A stretch of 64,000 nucleotides of DNA, taken from the NCBI RefSeq assembly GCF_013410565.1, contig NZ_JACCFO010000001.1:1-64000 (forward strand). The letters are read 5' to 3'. The notes below the pieces were generated by a model that was not told the DNA's origin, ran no database searches, and saw only the letters and a program-made list of their open reading frames with translations. Made by a program: the position numbers and the translations under genes. The first letter of the stretch is position 1; each line of letters starts with the position of its first letter. Below are positions 18,040-29,129 of the stretch, one piece after another. Source of the stretch: Streptomonospora nanhaiensis (GTDB taxonomy: Bacteria > Actinomycetota > Actinomycetes > Streptosporangiales > Streptosporangiaceae).

Positions 18040-18977
18040 CAGTCGCGCAGATCCCGGCCGGTGAGTTCGAGGAAGACGTCCTCCAGGCCGCGCCGGCGCA
18101 CCCGCAGCCCTTCGGGAAGCACGCCGTTGGCGGCGCACCAGGTGCTGACGGCGGCGACGACCTCGGGGCCCACGCCCGCCGGGGACTCGCCGGCCACGGC
18201 GTACTCGGCCGCCGCGCCCTCGCCGCGCCGCTCCACCGAGGCTCCGGGCGGCAGCGCCGCCGCCAGGGCGGCGGTGTCCAGCGGCCCGGCCCAGGTGAAG
18301 ACCAGTTCCTGGCGGGAGTCGGTCAGCTCGGCCACGCCGCCCTGGGCGACGACGCGGCCGTGGTCGATGATCACCACGTGGTCGGCCAGGTGCTCGGCCT
18401 CGTCCATGTGGTGGGTCGTCAGCACGACGCCCACGCCGCTGCGCCGCAGTTCGGCGATCAGGTCCCAGGTGGCGCGGCGCGCCTGGGGGTCGAGCCCGGC
18501 GGTGGGCTCGTCGAGGAACACCAGTTCGGGGCGTCCCACCACGGCGGCGGCCAGGGACAGCCGCTGCTGCTGGCCGCCGGAGAGCCGGCGGAACGGCGTG
18601 GCGGCGGCCGAGACCAGGCCCAGGCGCTCCAGCAGCAGGTCGGGCGGCACCGGGCGGGCGTGGAAGGCGGCGACCAGGCGCAGCCACTCGCCGGCGCGGG
18701 CGCCCGTGGGCACCCCGCCCGACTGCGGCATCACGCCCACGCGGGGTTTGAGCGCGGCGGCGTCGGCCACGGGGTCCAGGCCCAGCACCCGCACGCGGCC
18801 GGAGTCGGCGCGGCGGAAGCCCTCGCAGGTCTCGACCGTGCTGGTCTTGCCCGCGCCGTTGGGGCCCAGCAGCGCGGTGACCGCGCCGCGCGCGGCGGAG
18901 AACGACAGGCCGGCCACGGCCGTGGTGGGGCCGTAGCGCTTGACCAGATCGACTACCTCGACCGCGGGCGACTCCAT
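18039..18977 (-). CDS. ABC transporter ATP-binding protein (DrrA-like)
   Basis: A 312-residue ATPase of the DrrA/CcmA group. Walker A is GPNGAGKTS, the signature is LSGGQQQRLS, Walker B is LVFLDEPTAGLDP and the switch His is in TTHHMDEAEHL. The C-terminal ~80 residues form the accessory domain seen in drug-export ATPases, ending RRGLEDVFLELTGRDLRD. I chose ATG 18977 (MESPAVEVVDLVKRYG); the frame upstream has no family similarity. It pairs with the overlapping permease. Confidence 0.92.
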   Translation of the reverse strand: MESPAVEVVDLVKRYGPTTAVAGLSFSAARGAVTALLGPNGAGKTSTVETCEGFRRADSGRVRVLGLDPVADAAALKPRVGVMPQSGGVPTGARAGEWLRLVAAFHARPVPPDLLLERLGLVSAAATPFRRLSGGQQQRLSLAAAVVGRPELVFLDEPTAGLDPQARRATWDLIAELRRSGVGVVLTTHHMDEAEHLADHVVIIDHGRVVAQGGVAELTDSRQELVFTWAGPLDTAALAAALPPGASVERRGEGAAAEYAVAGESPAGVGPEVVAAVSTWCAANGVLPEGLRVRRRGLEDVFLELTGRDLRD

Positions 18978-19081
18978 GTCCACCGAGTCTAGGGCGGCCC
19001 CGGCGCGCCCCCGCACCGGCTCGGCCCACCGGTGCGCCGCGCGGCCGGCGCCGGCCGCGCGGCGCACCGGACTCCCCACGC

Positions 19082-19100
19082 TAAGGCGAGCCTTCCCTGG
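19082..19100. promoter_or_regulatory. DtxR/IdeR-like iron box upstream of sufR
   Basis: TAAGGCGAGCCTTCCCTGG matches the 19-bp DtxR/IdeR consensus (TWAGGTWAGSCTWACCTWA, from memory) at 14 of 19 positions and contains a perfect AAGGC/GCCTT dyad. It is about 60 bp upstream of the sufR start, so iron-dependent control of the suf operon is plausible. Not tested against background frequency. Confidence 0.45.
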
Positions 19101-19149
19101 GTGATCAAGGGCATCATGTGGCGTTTGCCCACCGGGACTTATTTACGCC

Positions 19150-19164
19150 ACACTGATGTTGTGA
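19150..19164. promoter_or_regulatory. SufR-type operator at the suf promoter
   Basis: ACACTGATGTTGTGA fits ACACT-N5-TGTGA, the inverted repeat I recall as the mycobacterial SufR site. It overlaps the GTG candidate start of sufR (19161) and follows a TATTTA hexamer at 19141-19146 that could be a -10 element, so autorepression is the simplest reading. Confidence 0.7.
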
Positions 19165-20015
19165 AAAACATGGGAAACCCACAGCCGGTCGAGGACGGCG
19201 CCCAGCCGGGCGCCCCGCGGCCGTCGGCGGGTCCCGAACGGGGTGCCGAGCAGGGCACGCGCGCGCGTGTGGCGCGGCTCATCCTCGAGCACGGCCCCAT
19301 CACCGCCACCACTCTAGGGGAGCGGCTGGGGCTCACCCCGGCGGCCATCCGCCGCCACCTCGACAACTTGATGAGTGAGGGCATGGTCGAGGCCCGCGAG
19401 CACCGCGCGCGCGGGCGCCGCGGCCGGGGCCGTCCGGCCCGGGTCTTCGTCATCACCGAGGCCGGGCGCGACGCCTTCGTGCACGGCTACGACGACCTCG
19501 CCGCCAGCGCGCTGCGCTTCCTCGCCGAGAAGGCCGGCCCGCAGGCGGTCGCCGAGTTCGCCCGCCGCCAGGTGTCCGACCTCGAACGCCGCTACCGGCC
19601 CCTGCTGGCCGAGGTCCCGGCCCAGCAGCGCGTCCGGCTGCTGGCCGAGGCCCTGTCCAACGACGGCTACGCCGCCTCGGCGGGCGAGGCCCCGGCACCC
19701 GGCGGCGGCGACCAGCTGTGCCAGCACCACTGCCCGGTGGCCCACGTCGCCACGGAGTTCCCCGAACTGTGCGAGGCCGAGGTCGAGGTCTTCGCGCGGC
19801 TGCTGGGCACCCCGGTGCGGCGGCTGGCCACCATCGCCCACGGCGACGGCGTGTGCACCACGCACGTCACCCCGCGCGACCTCGCCGCGGCCGACCCCCG
19901 TCCCGCCGGGGCCGCCGCGAGTCCGCACGGCACCGAGAAGAACACCCGCACCGCCTCGCACCGGGAGCGGGCCACATCCGAAGAAGGACGTCTGAGTCCA
20001 GGAGGATCCGCGTAA
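19161..20015 (+). CDS. sufR: SufR-type iron-sulfur-sensing repressor of the suf operon
   Basis: A 284-residue protein with an N-terminal winged helix-turn-helix ([30 protein letters not shown]), a basic RGRRGRGRP wing and a C-terminal cysteine-rich sensor region ([21 protein letters not shown] plus a later Cys) that should ligate an Fe-S cluster. It heads the suf operon, and its stop TAA shares one base with the sufB ATG. The start is uncertain: GTG 19161 (VKNMGNP...) overlaps the operator and would be nearly leaderless, while ATG 19170 is nine bases inside. Confidence 0.9.
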   Translation: MKNMGNPQPVEDGAQPGAPRPSAGPERGAEQGTRARVARLILEHGPITATTLGERLGLTPAAIRRHLDNLMSEGMVEAREHRARGRRGRGRPARVFVITEAGRDAFVHGYDDLAASALRFLAEKAGPQAVAEFARRQVSDLERRYRPLLAEVPAQQRVRLLAEALSNDGYAASAGEAPAPGGGDQLCQHHCPVAHVATEFPELCEAEVEVFARLLGTPVRRLATIAHGDGVCTTHVTPRDLAAADPRPAGAAASPHGTEKNTRTASHRERATSEEGRLSPGGSA

Positions 20016-21427
20016 TGACGTCTACCGCGCACCCCGAGCTCGAAGGGCTCGGCACCTACGAGTACGGCTGGTCCGACCCCGACGAGGCCGGTGCCTCCGC
20101 TCGGCGCGGCCTGAACGAAGAGGTCGTCCGCGACATCTCCGGCAAGAAGAACGAGCCGGAGTGGATGGAGAAGCTCCGCCTGAAGTCGCTGCGGCTGTTC
20201 GAGAAGAAGCCGCTGCCCGACTGGGGCGCCGACCTCTCCGGAATCGACTTCGACAACATCAAGTACTTCGTGCGGTCCACCGAGCAGCAGGCCACCTCCT
20301 GGGAGGAGCTGCCCGAGGACATCAAGAACACCTACGACAAGCTCGGCATCCCCGAGGCCGAGAAGCAGCGCCTGGTCGCCGGTGTCGCCGCGCAGTACGA
20401 GTCCGAGGTCGTCTACCACCAGATCCGCGAGGACCTGGAGGAGCAGGGCGTCATCTTCCTGGACACCGACACCGCGCTCAAGGAGCACCCCGAGCTGTTC
20501 CAGGAGTACTTCGGCACGGTGATCCCGCCCGGCGACAACAAGTTCGCCGCGCTCAACACCGCGGTGTGGAGCGGCGGGTCCTTCATCTACGTGCCGCCGA
20601 ACGTGCACGTCGAGATCCCGCTCCAGGCCTACTTCCGCATCAACACCGAGAACATGGGCCAGTTCGAGCGGACCCTGATCATCGTCGACGAGGGCGCCTA
20701 CGTCCACTACGTCGAGGGCTGCACGGCGCCGATCTACAAGTCCGACTCCCTGCACTCGGCCGTCGTCGAGATCATCGTCAAGAAGAACGCCCGCTGCCGG
20801 TACACGACCATCCAGAACTGGTCGAACAACGTCTTCAACCTGGTCACCAAGCGCGCCGTCGCCTACGAGGGCGCCACCATGGAGTGGATCGACGGCAACA
20901 TCGGCTCCCAGGTGACCATGAAGTACCCCGCCGTCTACCTCATGGGCGAGCACGCCAAGGGCGAGACCCTGTCGATCGCCTTCGCCGGCGAGGGCCAGCA
21001 CCAGGACACCGGCTCCAAGATGGTGCACTGCGCCCCCAACACCTCCTCGACCATCGTGTCGAAGTCGGTGGCCCGGGGCGGCGGGCGCGCGTCCTACCGC
21101 GGCCTGGTGCAGGTCCAGGAGGGCGCCGACCACTCCAAGTCCACGGTCAAGTGCGACGCCCTGCTCATCGACACCATGAGCCGGTCGGACACCTACCCCT
21201 ACAACGACATCCGCGAGGACGACGTGGAGATGGGCCACGAGGCCACCGTCTCCAAGGTCAGCGAGGACCAGCTCTTCTACCTGATGAGCCGGGGGCTCGA
21301 CGAGGACGAGGCCATGGCCATGATCGTCCGCGGGTTCGTGGAGCCCATCGCGCGCGAACTCCCCATGGAGTACGCGCTGGAACTCAACCGGCTGATCGAG
21401 CTGCAGATGGAAGGAGCGGTTGGTTAA
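20015..21427 (+). CDS. sufB: Fe-S cluster assembly protein SufB
   Basis: A 470-residue scaffold subunit of the SufBCD complex. The sequence is strongly family-like from the N-terminal [20 protein letters not shown] to the C-terminal [19 protein letters not shown]. Cysteines in VEGCTAPIY and VKCDALL are candidate cluster or sulfur-relay residues. Start ATG 20015 has a clear AGGAGG site. It is translationally coupled to sufR and followed two bases later by sufD. Confidence 0.97.
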   Translation: MTSTAHPELEGLGTYEYGWSDPDEAGASARRGLNEEVVRDISGKKNEPEWMEKLRLKSLRLFEKKPLPDWGADLSGIDFDNIKYFVRSTEQQATSWEELPEDIKNTYDKLGIPEAEKQRLVAGVAAQYESEVVYHQIREDLEEQGVIFLDTDTALKEHPELFQEYFGTVIPPGDNKFAALNTAVWSGGSFIYVPPNVHVEIPLQAYFRINTENMGQFERTLIIVDEGAYVHYVEGCTAPIYKSDSLHSAVVEIIVKKNARCRYTTIQNWSNNVFNLVTKRAVAYEGATMEWIDGNIGSQVTMKYPAVYLMGEHAKGETLSIAFAGEGQHQDTGSKMVHCAPNTSSTIVSKSVARGGGRASYRGLVQVQEGADHSKSTVKCDALLIDTMSRSDTYPYNDIREDDVEMGHEATVSKVSEDQLFYLMSRGLDEDEAMAMIVRGFVEPIARELPMEYALELNRLIELQMEGAVG

Positions 21428-21429
21428 GC

Positions 21430-22602
21430 ATGGCCAGCCCCAACCTCGGAATCCGAGAGCACTCCCACGGCGCCGGGGAGATCCCGATCTCGCGCCTTGA
21501 CGTGCACGGGTCCTTCGACCCGCAGAGCTTCCCCGTGCCCACCGGGCGCGAGGAGGAGTGGCGGTTCACCCCGCTGCGCCGCCTGCGGGGCCTGCACGAC
21601 GGCCGCACCATCGCCGACGGCGTCGTGGGCGTCGAGGTCCAGGCCCCCGCCGAGGTCCGCGTGGAGCAGGTCGACCGCGACGACCCCCGGGTCGGCGCGT
21701 CCTTCCTGCCCAACGACCGCGTCAGCGCCCTGGCCTGGGACAGCTTCCCCCAGTTCGGCCGGGCCAACCTCGTCACGGTGCCCAAGGGCACCGAGGCCGG
21801 CGCGCCGGTGTTCATCAAGGCCACCGGCACCACCCACGGCGACGCCTACGGCCACACCGTGGTCCGGGCCGAGCCGCAGTCGGCGGCCACCGTCGTGCTG
21901 GAGTACGCCGGCTCGGCCGTCTACGCCGACAACGTCGAGTTCGTGGTCGAGGACGGCGCCAGCCTGACCGTCATCAGCCTGCAGGACTGGGACCGCGACG
22001 CCGTCCACGTGTCGCACCAGTTCGCCACCGTCGGCCGCGACGCCCGCTTCCGCAGCTTCGTGGTCACCCTGGGCGGCGACCTCGTCCGGCTCTCGCCCAG
22101 CGTGCGCTACGTGGGCACCGGCGGCGACGCCGAGCTGCACGGGCTGTACTACACCGGCAAGGGCCAGCACCACGAGCACCGCTCGCTGATCGACCACAAC
22201 GAGTCCAACACCCGCAGCCGGGTGGAGTACAAGGGCGCGCTCAGCGGCGAGGACGCCCACGCGGTGTGGATCGGCGACGTCATCATCGGCGAGGGCACCT
22301 CGGGCACCGACTCCTACGAGCACAACCGCAACCTCGTGCTCACCGACGGCACCCGGGTCGACTCCGTGCCCAACCTGGAGATCTTCACCGGCGAGGTCGA
22401 GGGCGCGGGCCACGCCAGCGCCAGCGGCCGGCTCGACGACATCCACCTGTTCTACCTGCAGTCGCGCGGCATCCCCGCCGACGAGGCCAGGCGGCTGGTC
22501 ATCCGCGGCTTCTTCCAAGAGCTGATCAACCGCATCGAGGTCCCCGAGCTGCGGGAGCGGATCATGACCGAGGTCGAGGAGAAGCTGGGCCTGCATGAGT
22601 AG
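21430..22602 (+). CDS. sufD: Fe-S cluster assembly protein SufD
   Basis: A 390-residue beta-helix paralogue of SufB. Family features include REEEWRFTPLRRL near the N-terminus, HHEHRSLIDHNESNTRSRVEYKG in the core (a conserved His for cluster assembly) and SRGIPADEARRLVIRGFFQ near the C-terminus. It starts two bases after sufB and overlaps the Rieske gene by 8 bases, so the genes are coupled. Confidence 0.96.
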   Translation: MASPNLGIREHSHGAGEIPISRLDVHGSFDPQSFPVPTGREEEWRFTPLRRLRGLHDGRTIADGVVGVEVQAPAEVRVEQVDRDDPRVGASFLPNDRVSALAWDSFPQFGRANLVTVPKGTEAGAPVFIKATGTTHGDAYGHTVVRAEPQSAATVVLEYAGSAVYADNVEFVVEDGASLTVISLQDWDRDAVHVSHQFATVGRDARFRSFVVTLGGDLVRLSPSVRYVGTGGDAELHGLYYTGKGQHHEHRSLIDHNESNTRSRVEYKGALSGEDAHAVWIGDVIIGEGTSGTDSYEHNRNLVLTDGTRVDSVPNLEIFTGEVEGAGHASASGRLDDIHLFYLQSRGIPADEARRLVIRGFFQELINRIEVPELRERIMTEVEEKLGLHE

Positions 22603-22913
22603 CGGATTCACCAAGGTGTGCCGCCTGAGCGACCTGCCCGAGGAGGGCGCGCTGGGCGTGGAGGTCGGCGAGACCCCGGTGGCCGTGGTGCGCAGCCAGG
22701 GCGAGGTCTACGCCATCAGCGACATCTGCTCCCACGCCGAGGTCAACCTCTCCGAGGGCGAGGTCGAGGACGGCACCATCGAGTGCTGGCTGCACGGCTC
22801 CTGCTTCGAGCTGGCCTCCGGCAAACCGATCAACCCGCCGGCCACGCGCCCGGTGGCCACCTACGCAGTGCAGATCGACGGCGACGACGTGCTCGTCTCG
22901 CTCGAAACCGAGA

Positions 22914-22921
<8 letters not shown>
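22595..22921 (+). CDS. Rieske [2Fe-2S] ferredoxin in the suf operon
   Basis: A 108-residue soluble NirD/biphenyl-dioxygenase-type ferredoxin. Cluster ligands are visible as DICSH and ECWLH (Cys-X-His and Cys-X2-His). It overlaps sufD upstream and sufC downstream by 8 bases each. This position is usual in actinobacterial suf operons. An electron-transfer role in cluster assembly, or simply being a client, is inferred. Confidence 0.93.
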
Positions 22922-24982
<2,061 letters not shown>

Positions 24983-24999
24983 AAGGGCACGAGGTCGCC

Positions 25000-25479
25000 A
25001 TGCAGCTTGAGGCCATGTACCAGGAGATCATCCTGGACCACTACCGCAACCCCCACAACAAGGGGCTGCGGGAGCCGCACGACGGCGAGGCCCACCACAT
25101 CAACCCCACCTGCGGCGACGAGGTCACCCTCCGGGTGCGCCTCGAACCCGCCGGGGAGGGCCTCGACGGCTCGGCCACCGTCGCCGACATCTCCTACGAC
25201 AGCATGGGCTGCTCGATCAGCCAGGCCAGCGCCTCGGTGCTGACCGACCTGCTGATCGGGCGGACCGTCGACGACGGCATGCGGGTCCTGGCGGAGTTCA
25301 CCGAGCTGATGCACTCCAAGGGCCAGGGCGAGCCCGACGAGGACGTCCTGGAGGACGCGGTGGCCTTCGCCGGGGTCTCCAAATACCCTGCCCGTATCAA
25401 GTGCGCCCTGCTCGCCTGGATGGCGTGGAAGGACGCGACCGCCCAGTCCCTGGAAACGGAGAAGGAGGGCGCCTCATGA
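25000..25479 (+). CDS. sufU: SufU sulfur-transfer protein
   Basis: A 159-residue zinc-dependent sulfurtransferase that takes persulfide sulfur from SufS. The three zinc-site cysteines are in NPTCGDEV, MGCSISQAS and RIKCALLAW, with the Asp of CGDE as the fourth ligand. The SufU-specific insertion before the last Cys (EDVLEDAVAFAGVSKYPARIK) separates it from IscU. It overlaps sufT by ATGA. Confidence 0.95.
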   Translation: MQLEAMYQEIILDHYRNPHNKGLREPHDGEAHHINPTCGDEVTLRVRLEPAGEGLDGSATVADISYDSMGCSISQASASVLTDLLIGRTVDDGMRVLAEFTELMHSKGQGEPDEDVLEDAVAFAGVSKYPARIKCALLAWMAWKDATAQSLETEKEGAS

Positions 25480-25829
25480 CCGAGCAGGACTCCACCGCCA
25501 CCGCGCCGGAGCCCACCGGCGACGAGGCGCTGATCGAGGAGATCAGCGAGGCGTTGAAGGACGTCATCGACCCCGAGCTGGGGGTCAACGTGGTCGACCT
25601 CGGCCTGCTCTACGGGGTCAACGTCGACGGCGGCACCATCACCCTGGACATGACGCTGACCAGCGCGGCCTGCCCGCTGACCGACGTCATCGAGGACCAG
25701 GCCAACTCCGCGCTGGACGAGTTCGAGCGCGACGTCAAGATCAACTGGGTCTGGATGCCGCCGTGGGGTCCGGACAAGATCACCGACGACGGCCGCGACC
25801 AGCTGCGGATGCTCGGCTTCAACGTCTGA
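25476..25829 (+). CDS. sufT: SufT/DUF59 (MIP18-like) Fe-S maturation factor
   Basis: A 117-residue protein: a short acidic N-terminus, then the DUF59 domain with DVIDPELGVNVVDLGLLYGV and the conserved Cys in TSAACPLTD. It is the last gene of the suf operon, overlapping sufU by four bases; the perfect hairpin at 25867 closes the unit. The likely role is delivering clusters to particular apo-proteins (family knowledge). Confidence 0.93.
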   Translation: MTEQDSTATAPEPTGDEALIEEISEALKDVIDPELGVNVVDLGLLYGVNVDGGTITLDMTLTSAACPLTDVIEDQANSALDEFERDVKINWVWMPPWGPDKITDDGRDQLRMLGFNV

Positions 25830-25866
25830 GCCGCACCGCCCGGCGGCCGCCGGGCGCCAAACCGCC

Positions 25867-25900
25867 ACGGGGGCCGGAGCGCACGCGCTCCGGCCCCCGT
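25867..25900. terminator. Perfect hairpin ending the suf operon
   Basis: A 15-bp perfect stem with a 4-base loop lies 37 bases after the sufT stop and before the convergent minus-strand gene ending at 25949. It probably acts in both directions. Confidence 0.85.
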
Positions 25901-25948
25901 CGGCGTTTCCCGGGAGGGGCGGGGCCGCGCGGCCCCGCGGAACCCCGG

Positions 25949-28033
25949 TCAGGACGTGGTCATCAGCACCGGGCGCAGCTCCTGGGCGATGTCGGTGTCG
26001 CCGCGCCGGGTCAGCGCCTCCAGCAGCGCGTGCGGGTCGCCGGCCTGGGAGTCGTCGCCGTCCTCGCTGATGCGCCGCGCCAGGATCTTCAGCGCCTCGT
26101 CGGTGGGCGCCGGCGCGGTGTAGCCGATCAGGTGCAGTGCCCGGCCGGTGGGGGAGTGCCCGCTCATGTCGGCGGCCGGCAGCCGGCGGGCGTCGAGCCG
26201 GTCGCCGTTGACGGTGATGAACACCCGGTCGCCCGGCTGCACCGACAGCCGCCGCAGCAGCGGGCGCAGGGAGTCGAACGCCGGCTGGTCGCGCCAGACC
26301 AGCACCAGCAGGTCGGCCCCGGGCGCGGTCAGGCACAGCAGGCGGCCCGGCTGCAGCCCCAGGTGGGTGGCGTAGCCGGGCGGCACGGTCACCGGCGCGC
26401 CGTTGAGGTGGTCGGCGGTGACGTCCACCCGGTGCCACCAGCGGCCGTCGGGCGCGCGGAAGCAGCGCGCCGAGGCGGCCACGCGCGGCGGCTCGGGCGG
26501 GGCCGGCCGGTCCTCGTGCTCGGGCCGGGGCGCCTCGGTGCCCGGGCGGCGCCGGATGGGCAGCCCGTTGGCGGTGGTGGTGCCCCCGGCCTCGAGGACG
26601 GGGTCGGAGTGGCTGCCGTAGGAGCCGCCCGAGCCCGGCGGCGGGGCCTCCACGGGGATGGTGGGGTCCACCAGCACATGGCCGTCGCGGATGGACACCC
26701 CCGGCGTGCTCAGCAGCCAGGCCCGCACCGCCTGCTGGCGGATGCCGATCCGGCCCAGCCGCAGGGTGGCGTCGGTGAGGCTGGGGGCGTCGCCCAGCAG
26801 CTCGCGGGTCTGCCAGCGCATCCGGTGGGGGTCGTCGGCCACCAGCCAGCCGTTGTGCAGGCGGCGGTCGGTGAACAGGGTGATCACCACCCGCCACAGC
26901 GGGGCGCCCAGCGAGGGCACCTCGACGGGGTGGTCGGGGTGGGCGCTGATGACGTGGTCCACGGTGGTGGCCGCGCCCAGCTGCTCCGACAGTTCGCGCA
27001 TGTGCTTGGTCAGCGGCGCGCCGCCGGGCGAGCTGAGCCACTGCAGCAGCCGCTCCTCGACCGTGCGCTGGGCGTTGCGGATGTCGCGCAGGTCCACGTT
27101 GATCTGGTCGGCCAGCAGCCGGATGCTGATGGGGTCGGTGGCGAACAGCCGCTCGGCGGCCACCGTGCGCTCCACCTCGGTCCAGGTGCGCAGCAGCTCC
27201 TCCAGCAGGTCCACCAGCGGGTGGCGGCCCAGTTCGCGCTCGGCCGGGCCGCGCGCCCCCTTGGGCGGGCCGAAGGCCGGGCGGCGCAGCGCGCGGGCGG
27301 CGCCCGCGGCGGGGGCGGCCGGCTCGGACGCGGCGGCGGCATCGGCCTCGGCGGCGGCGCGGGCCTCCTCGTCGCGCTGGGCGCGCAGCGCCCGCAGCGT
27401 GCGGATGGCCCGGGTGGCCGGACTCTGCGGCGGCGGGGGCTCGGCGGCGGTGTCGGCCTCGTCGGCGTCGGCGCCGGTGGCCGAGGTCAGGTAGGCCAGG
27501 GCGCTGTGCACGTGCTCGGGCGCCGAGGCGGGCAGCCAGTTGGCCAGCGTGCGCACGGCCTCGACCATCAGGGCGGGCGAGGGCGCGGGCATGCGGCCCT
27601 GCTCGCGGGCGAAGGGGTTCACCGCGCGCCAGGTGGCGGTGCTGATGACGTCGATCGGCCCGCAGGACTCGGGCAGGCCCCAGGCGGCGACGGCGGCGGG
27701 GGTGGCCGACACCAGGCGCTCCCAGCTGCCGGCTGTGGCCAGCAGCGCGCCGCGCACGGGTTCGGCGATGTCGTCGAGGTCGACGTCCTCGGCGCGCAGC
27801 GTGGGCAGGAACTCGCCCAGTTCCAGGTGGCCCCACTGCTCGGCGGCCAGGCGGGCCAGGGAGTGCGCCAGCCACGTGGCGCCGGCGATGTCGAGCACGC
27901 GGGTCAGCGGCAGGGAGTTCCACCAGCCCTCGATGAGCCGGGCATGGCGCAGGACGGGGCCCACGGCCGCGGGATCGCTCCACCGCAGGGCGGGGACGAG
28001 GTCGGTGAGGCAGATCGGGGAGACGGCGTTCAT
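25949..28033 (-). CDS. Uncharacterised 694-residue protein
   Basis: I do not recognise a family. The N-terminal ~200 residues look mostly helical. Residues ~215-320 are an Ala/Glu/Arg-rich, coiled-coil-prone linker. Residues ~330-480 are rich in helix-turn-helix-like segments (SIRLLADQINVDLRDIRNAQ; TDATLRLGRIGIRQQAVRAW) that resemble repeated sigma/region-4-like or winged helices. After a Pro/Gly-rich linker, residues ~545-650 look like a beta-barrel (VTVPPGYATHLGLQPGRLL; VQPGDRVFITVNGD). No signal peptide or membrane segment is seen. ATG 28033 is preferred; an ATG nine codons upstream is possible. The layout suggests a large DNA-binding or regulatory protein, which is inference only. It is monocistronic. 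Confidence 0.75.
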   Translation of the reverse strand: MNAVSPICLTDLVPALRWSDPAAVGPVLRHARLIEGWWNSLPLTRVLDIAGATWLAHSLARLAAEQWGHLELGEFLPTLRAEDVDLDDIAEPVRGALLATAGSWERLVSATPAAVAAWGLPESCGPIDVISTATWRAVNPFAREQGRMPAPSPALMVEAVRTLANWLPASAPEHVHSALAYLTSATGADADEADTAAEPPPPQSPATRAIRTLRALRAQRDEEARAAAEADAAAASEPAAPAAGAARALRRPAFGPPKGARGPAERELGRHPLVDLLEELLRTWTEVERTVAAERLFATDPISIRLLADQINVDLRDIRNAQRTVEERLLQWLSSPGGAPLTKHMRELSEQLGAATTVDHVISAHPDHPVEVPSLGAPLWRVVITLFTDRRLHNGWLVADDPHRMRWQTRELLGDAPSLTDATLRLGRIGIRQQAVRAWLLSTPGVSIRDGHVLVDPTIPVEAPPPGSGGSYGSHSDPVLEAGGTTTANGLPIRRRPGTEAPRPEHEDRPAPPEPPRVAASARCFRAPDGRWWHRVDVTADHLNGAPVTVPPGYATHLGLQPGRLLCLTAPGADLLVLVWRDQPAFDSLRPLLRRLSVQPGDRVFITVNGDRLDARRLPAADMSGHSPTGRALHLIGYTAPAPTDEALKILARRISEDGDDSQAGDPHALLEALTRRGDTDIAQELRPVLMTTS

Positions 28034-28418
28034 CTGCGGCAGACCTCGACCTCCGGGCATCCGGCCCGCGGGTGGGGCGACCGCACGGGCATGTCGTTCG
28101 CTTAACACTACGTGTACTTCTCGGGGGCCGGGCGCCCGGCCGCCGGGCGCCGGGGAGGCTGCGGCGGCGCGGAGCGCCGTACTCCCCGGTGATCGTACGT
28201 GCGGGCGGCCCGGTTGGATAGTGCCGACTCCGGTGAACACCGAGCGTACGCGCAGCGGACCGGTGCCGGATGCCCCGCCCCGCCCGGAGTGTCGAACGCG
28301 TCGTTTGCCGGAAAAGCAGAAAAAAGTGAGCTGGATTACCTTTTCCGGCCGCTTCCGGCCGCCCTCCCGGACTGGCCGGAGGCGCGCGCCTGTGCTATCC
28401 GGGCGGGGTCCGAGGCGC
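28034..28418. other. Intergenic region with an A/T-rich inverted repeat
   Basis: No gene is supported here. CCGGAAAAG at 28308-28316 is exactly complementary to CTTTTCCGG at 28340-28348 across a 23-base A/T-rich stretch, unusually low in GC for this window. It may be the terminator of the sseB-like gene or part of the promoter of the 694-residue protein. Confidence 0.5.
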
Positions 28419-28859
28419 TCACCGCGCCAGCACGGCCACCGTGGCGGGGTACAGCGGCACGCTGGCCTCGTTGCCCGGGTTCAGCGCCAGGCCGACCCCC
28501 TCGGGCATCGCGCCGGCCAGTTCGCGCGCCGCCAGCACCGTGTAGGGCAGGTCGCCGCTGCGCGCCCCCAACTGCTCCATCGAGGTGAACACCGGGATGA
28601 ACGGCGCCCCCTCGACCTCCAGCGTGGGCAGCGCCACCGAGCCGTCCTCCTGGGTGCCCGAGCCCTGCGGCAGCGGGATCCACACCTGGGCCTCGCGCAG
28701 CGCCGCCAGGAAGTCGGTGATCGGCGCGGGGTCGACCGGTCCGCTGTCGCCCTCGGCGGCCCGCGAGTGCTCCAGCGCCCGCTGCAGGGCCGACTCGACC
28801 TCGTTGGCCGGGAAGGCCGGCTGCGCGGCGGGCGCGGGGTTCTCGTTGCCGGTGCTCAT
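28419..28859 (-). CDS. SseB-family protein
   Basis: A 146-residue soluble protein. The central pattern (VESALQRALEH, DFLAALREAQVWIPLP, FIPVFTSMEQL, and GLALNPGNEASVPL near the end) fits the SseB N-terminal domain family that is widespread in actinobacteria. No enzymatic role is known to me. ATG 28859 follows a GAGGAGC ribosome site. Confidence 0.8.
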   Translation of the reverse strand: MSTGNENPAPAAQPAFPANEVESALQRALEHSRAAEGDSGPVDPAPITDFLAALREAQVWIPLPQGSGTQEDGSVALPTLEVEGAPFIPVFTSMEQLGARSGDLPYTVLAARELAGAMPEGVGLALNPGNEASVPLYPATVAVLAR

Positions 28860-29129
28860 CGAAAAACGCTCCTCAACGGGATGGCGCGGCCTCCGGGCCG
28901 CCGGCGCGCGGACCGGGTCCCGGCCTGCGGCGGGCGTGCCGACGGGTGCGGAGGTATGCTTGTCGGGCACGCTCTACCCTCGCACCTGCCTGTTGACACC
29001 TGCCGGGCCCCCTGGACCCGCCGGTCCCTCCGCACCCTGGCGAGGGCCCCACCCCGCACCGAGGCTCCCCGCGCGCCGCCGCCACCCCGGCCCGCCGGCG
29101 CGGCGGGTGAAGCCGCATGATTGGTAGAT

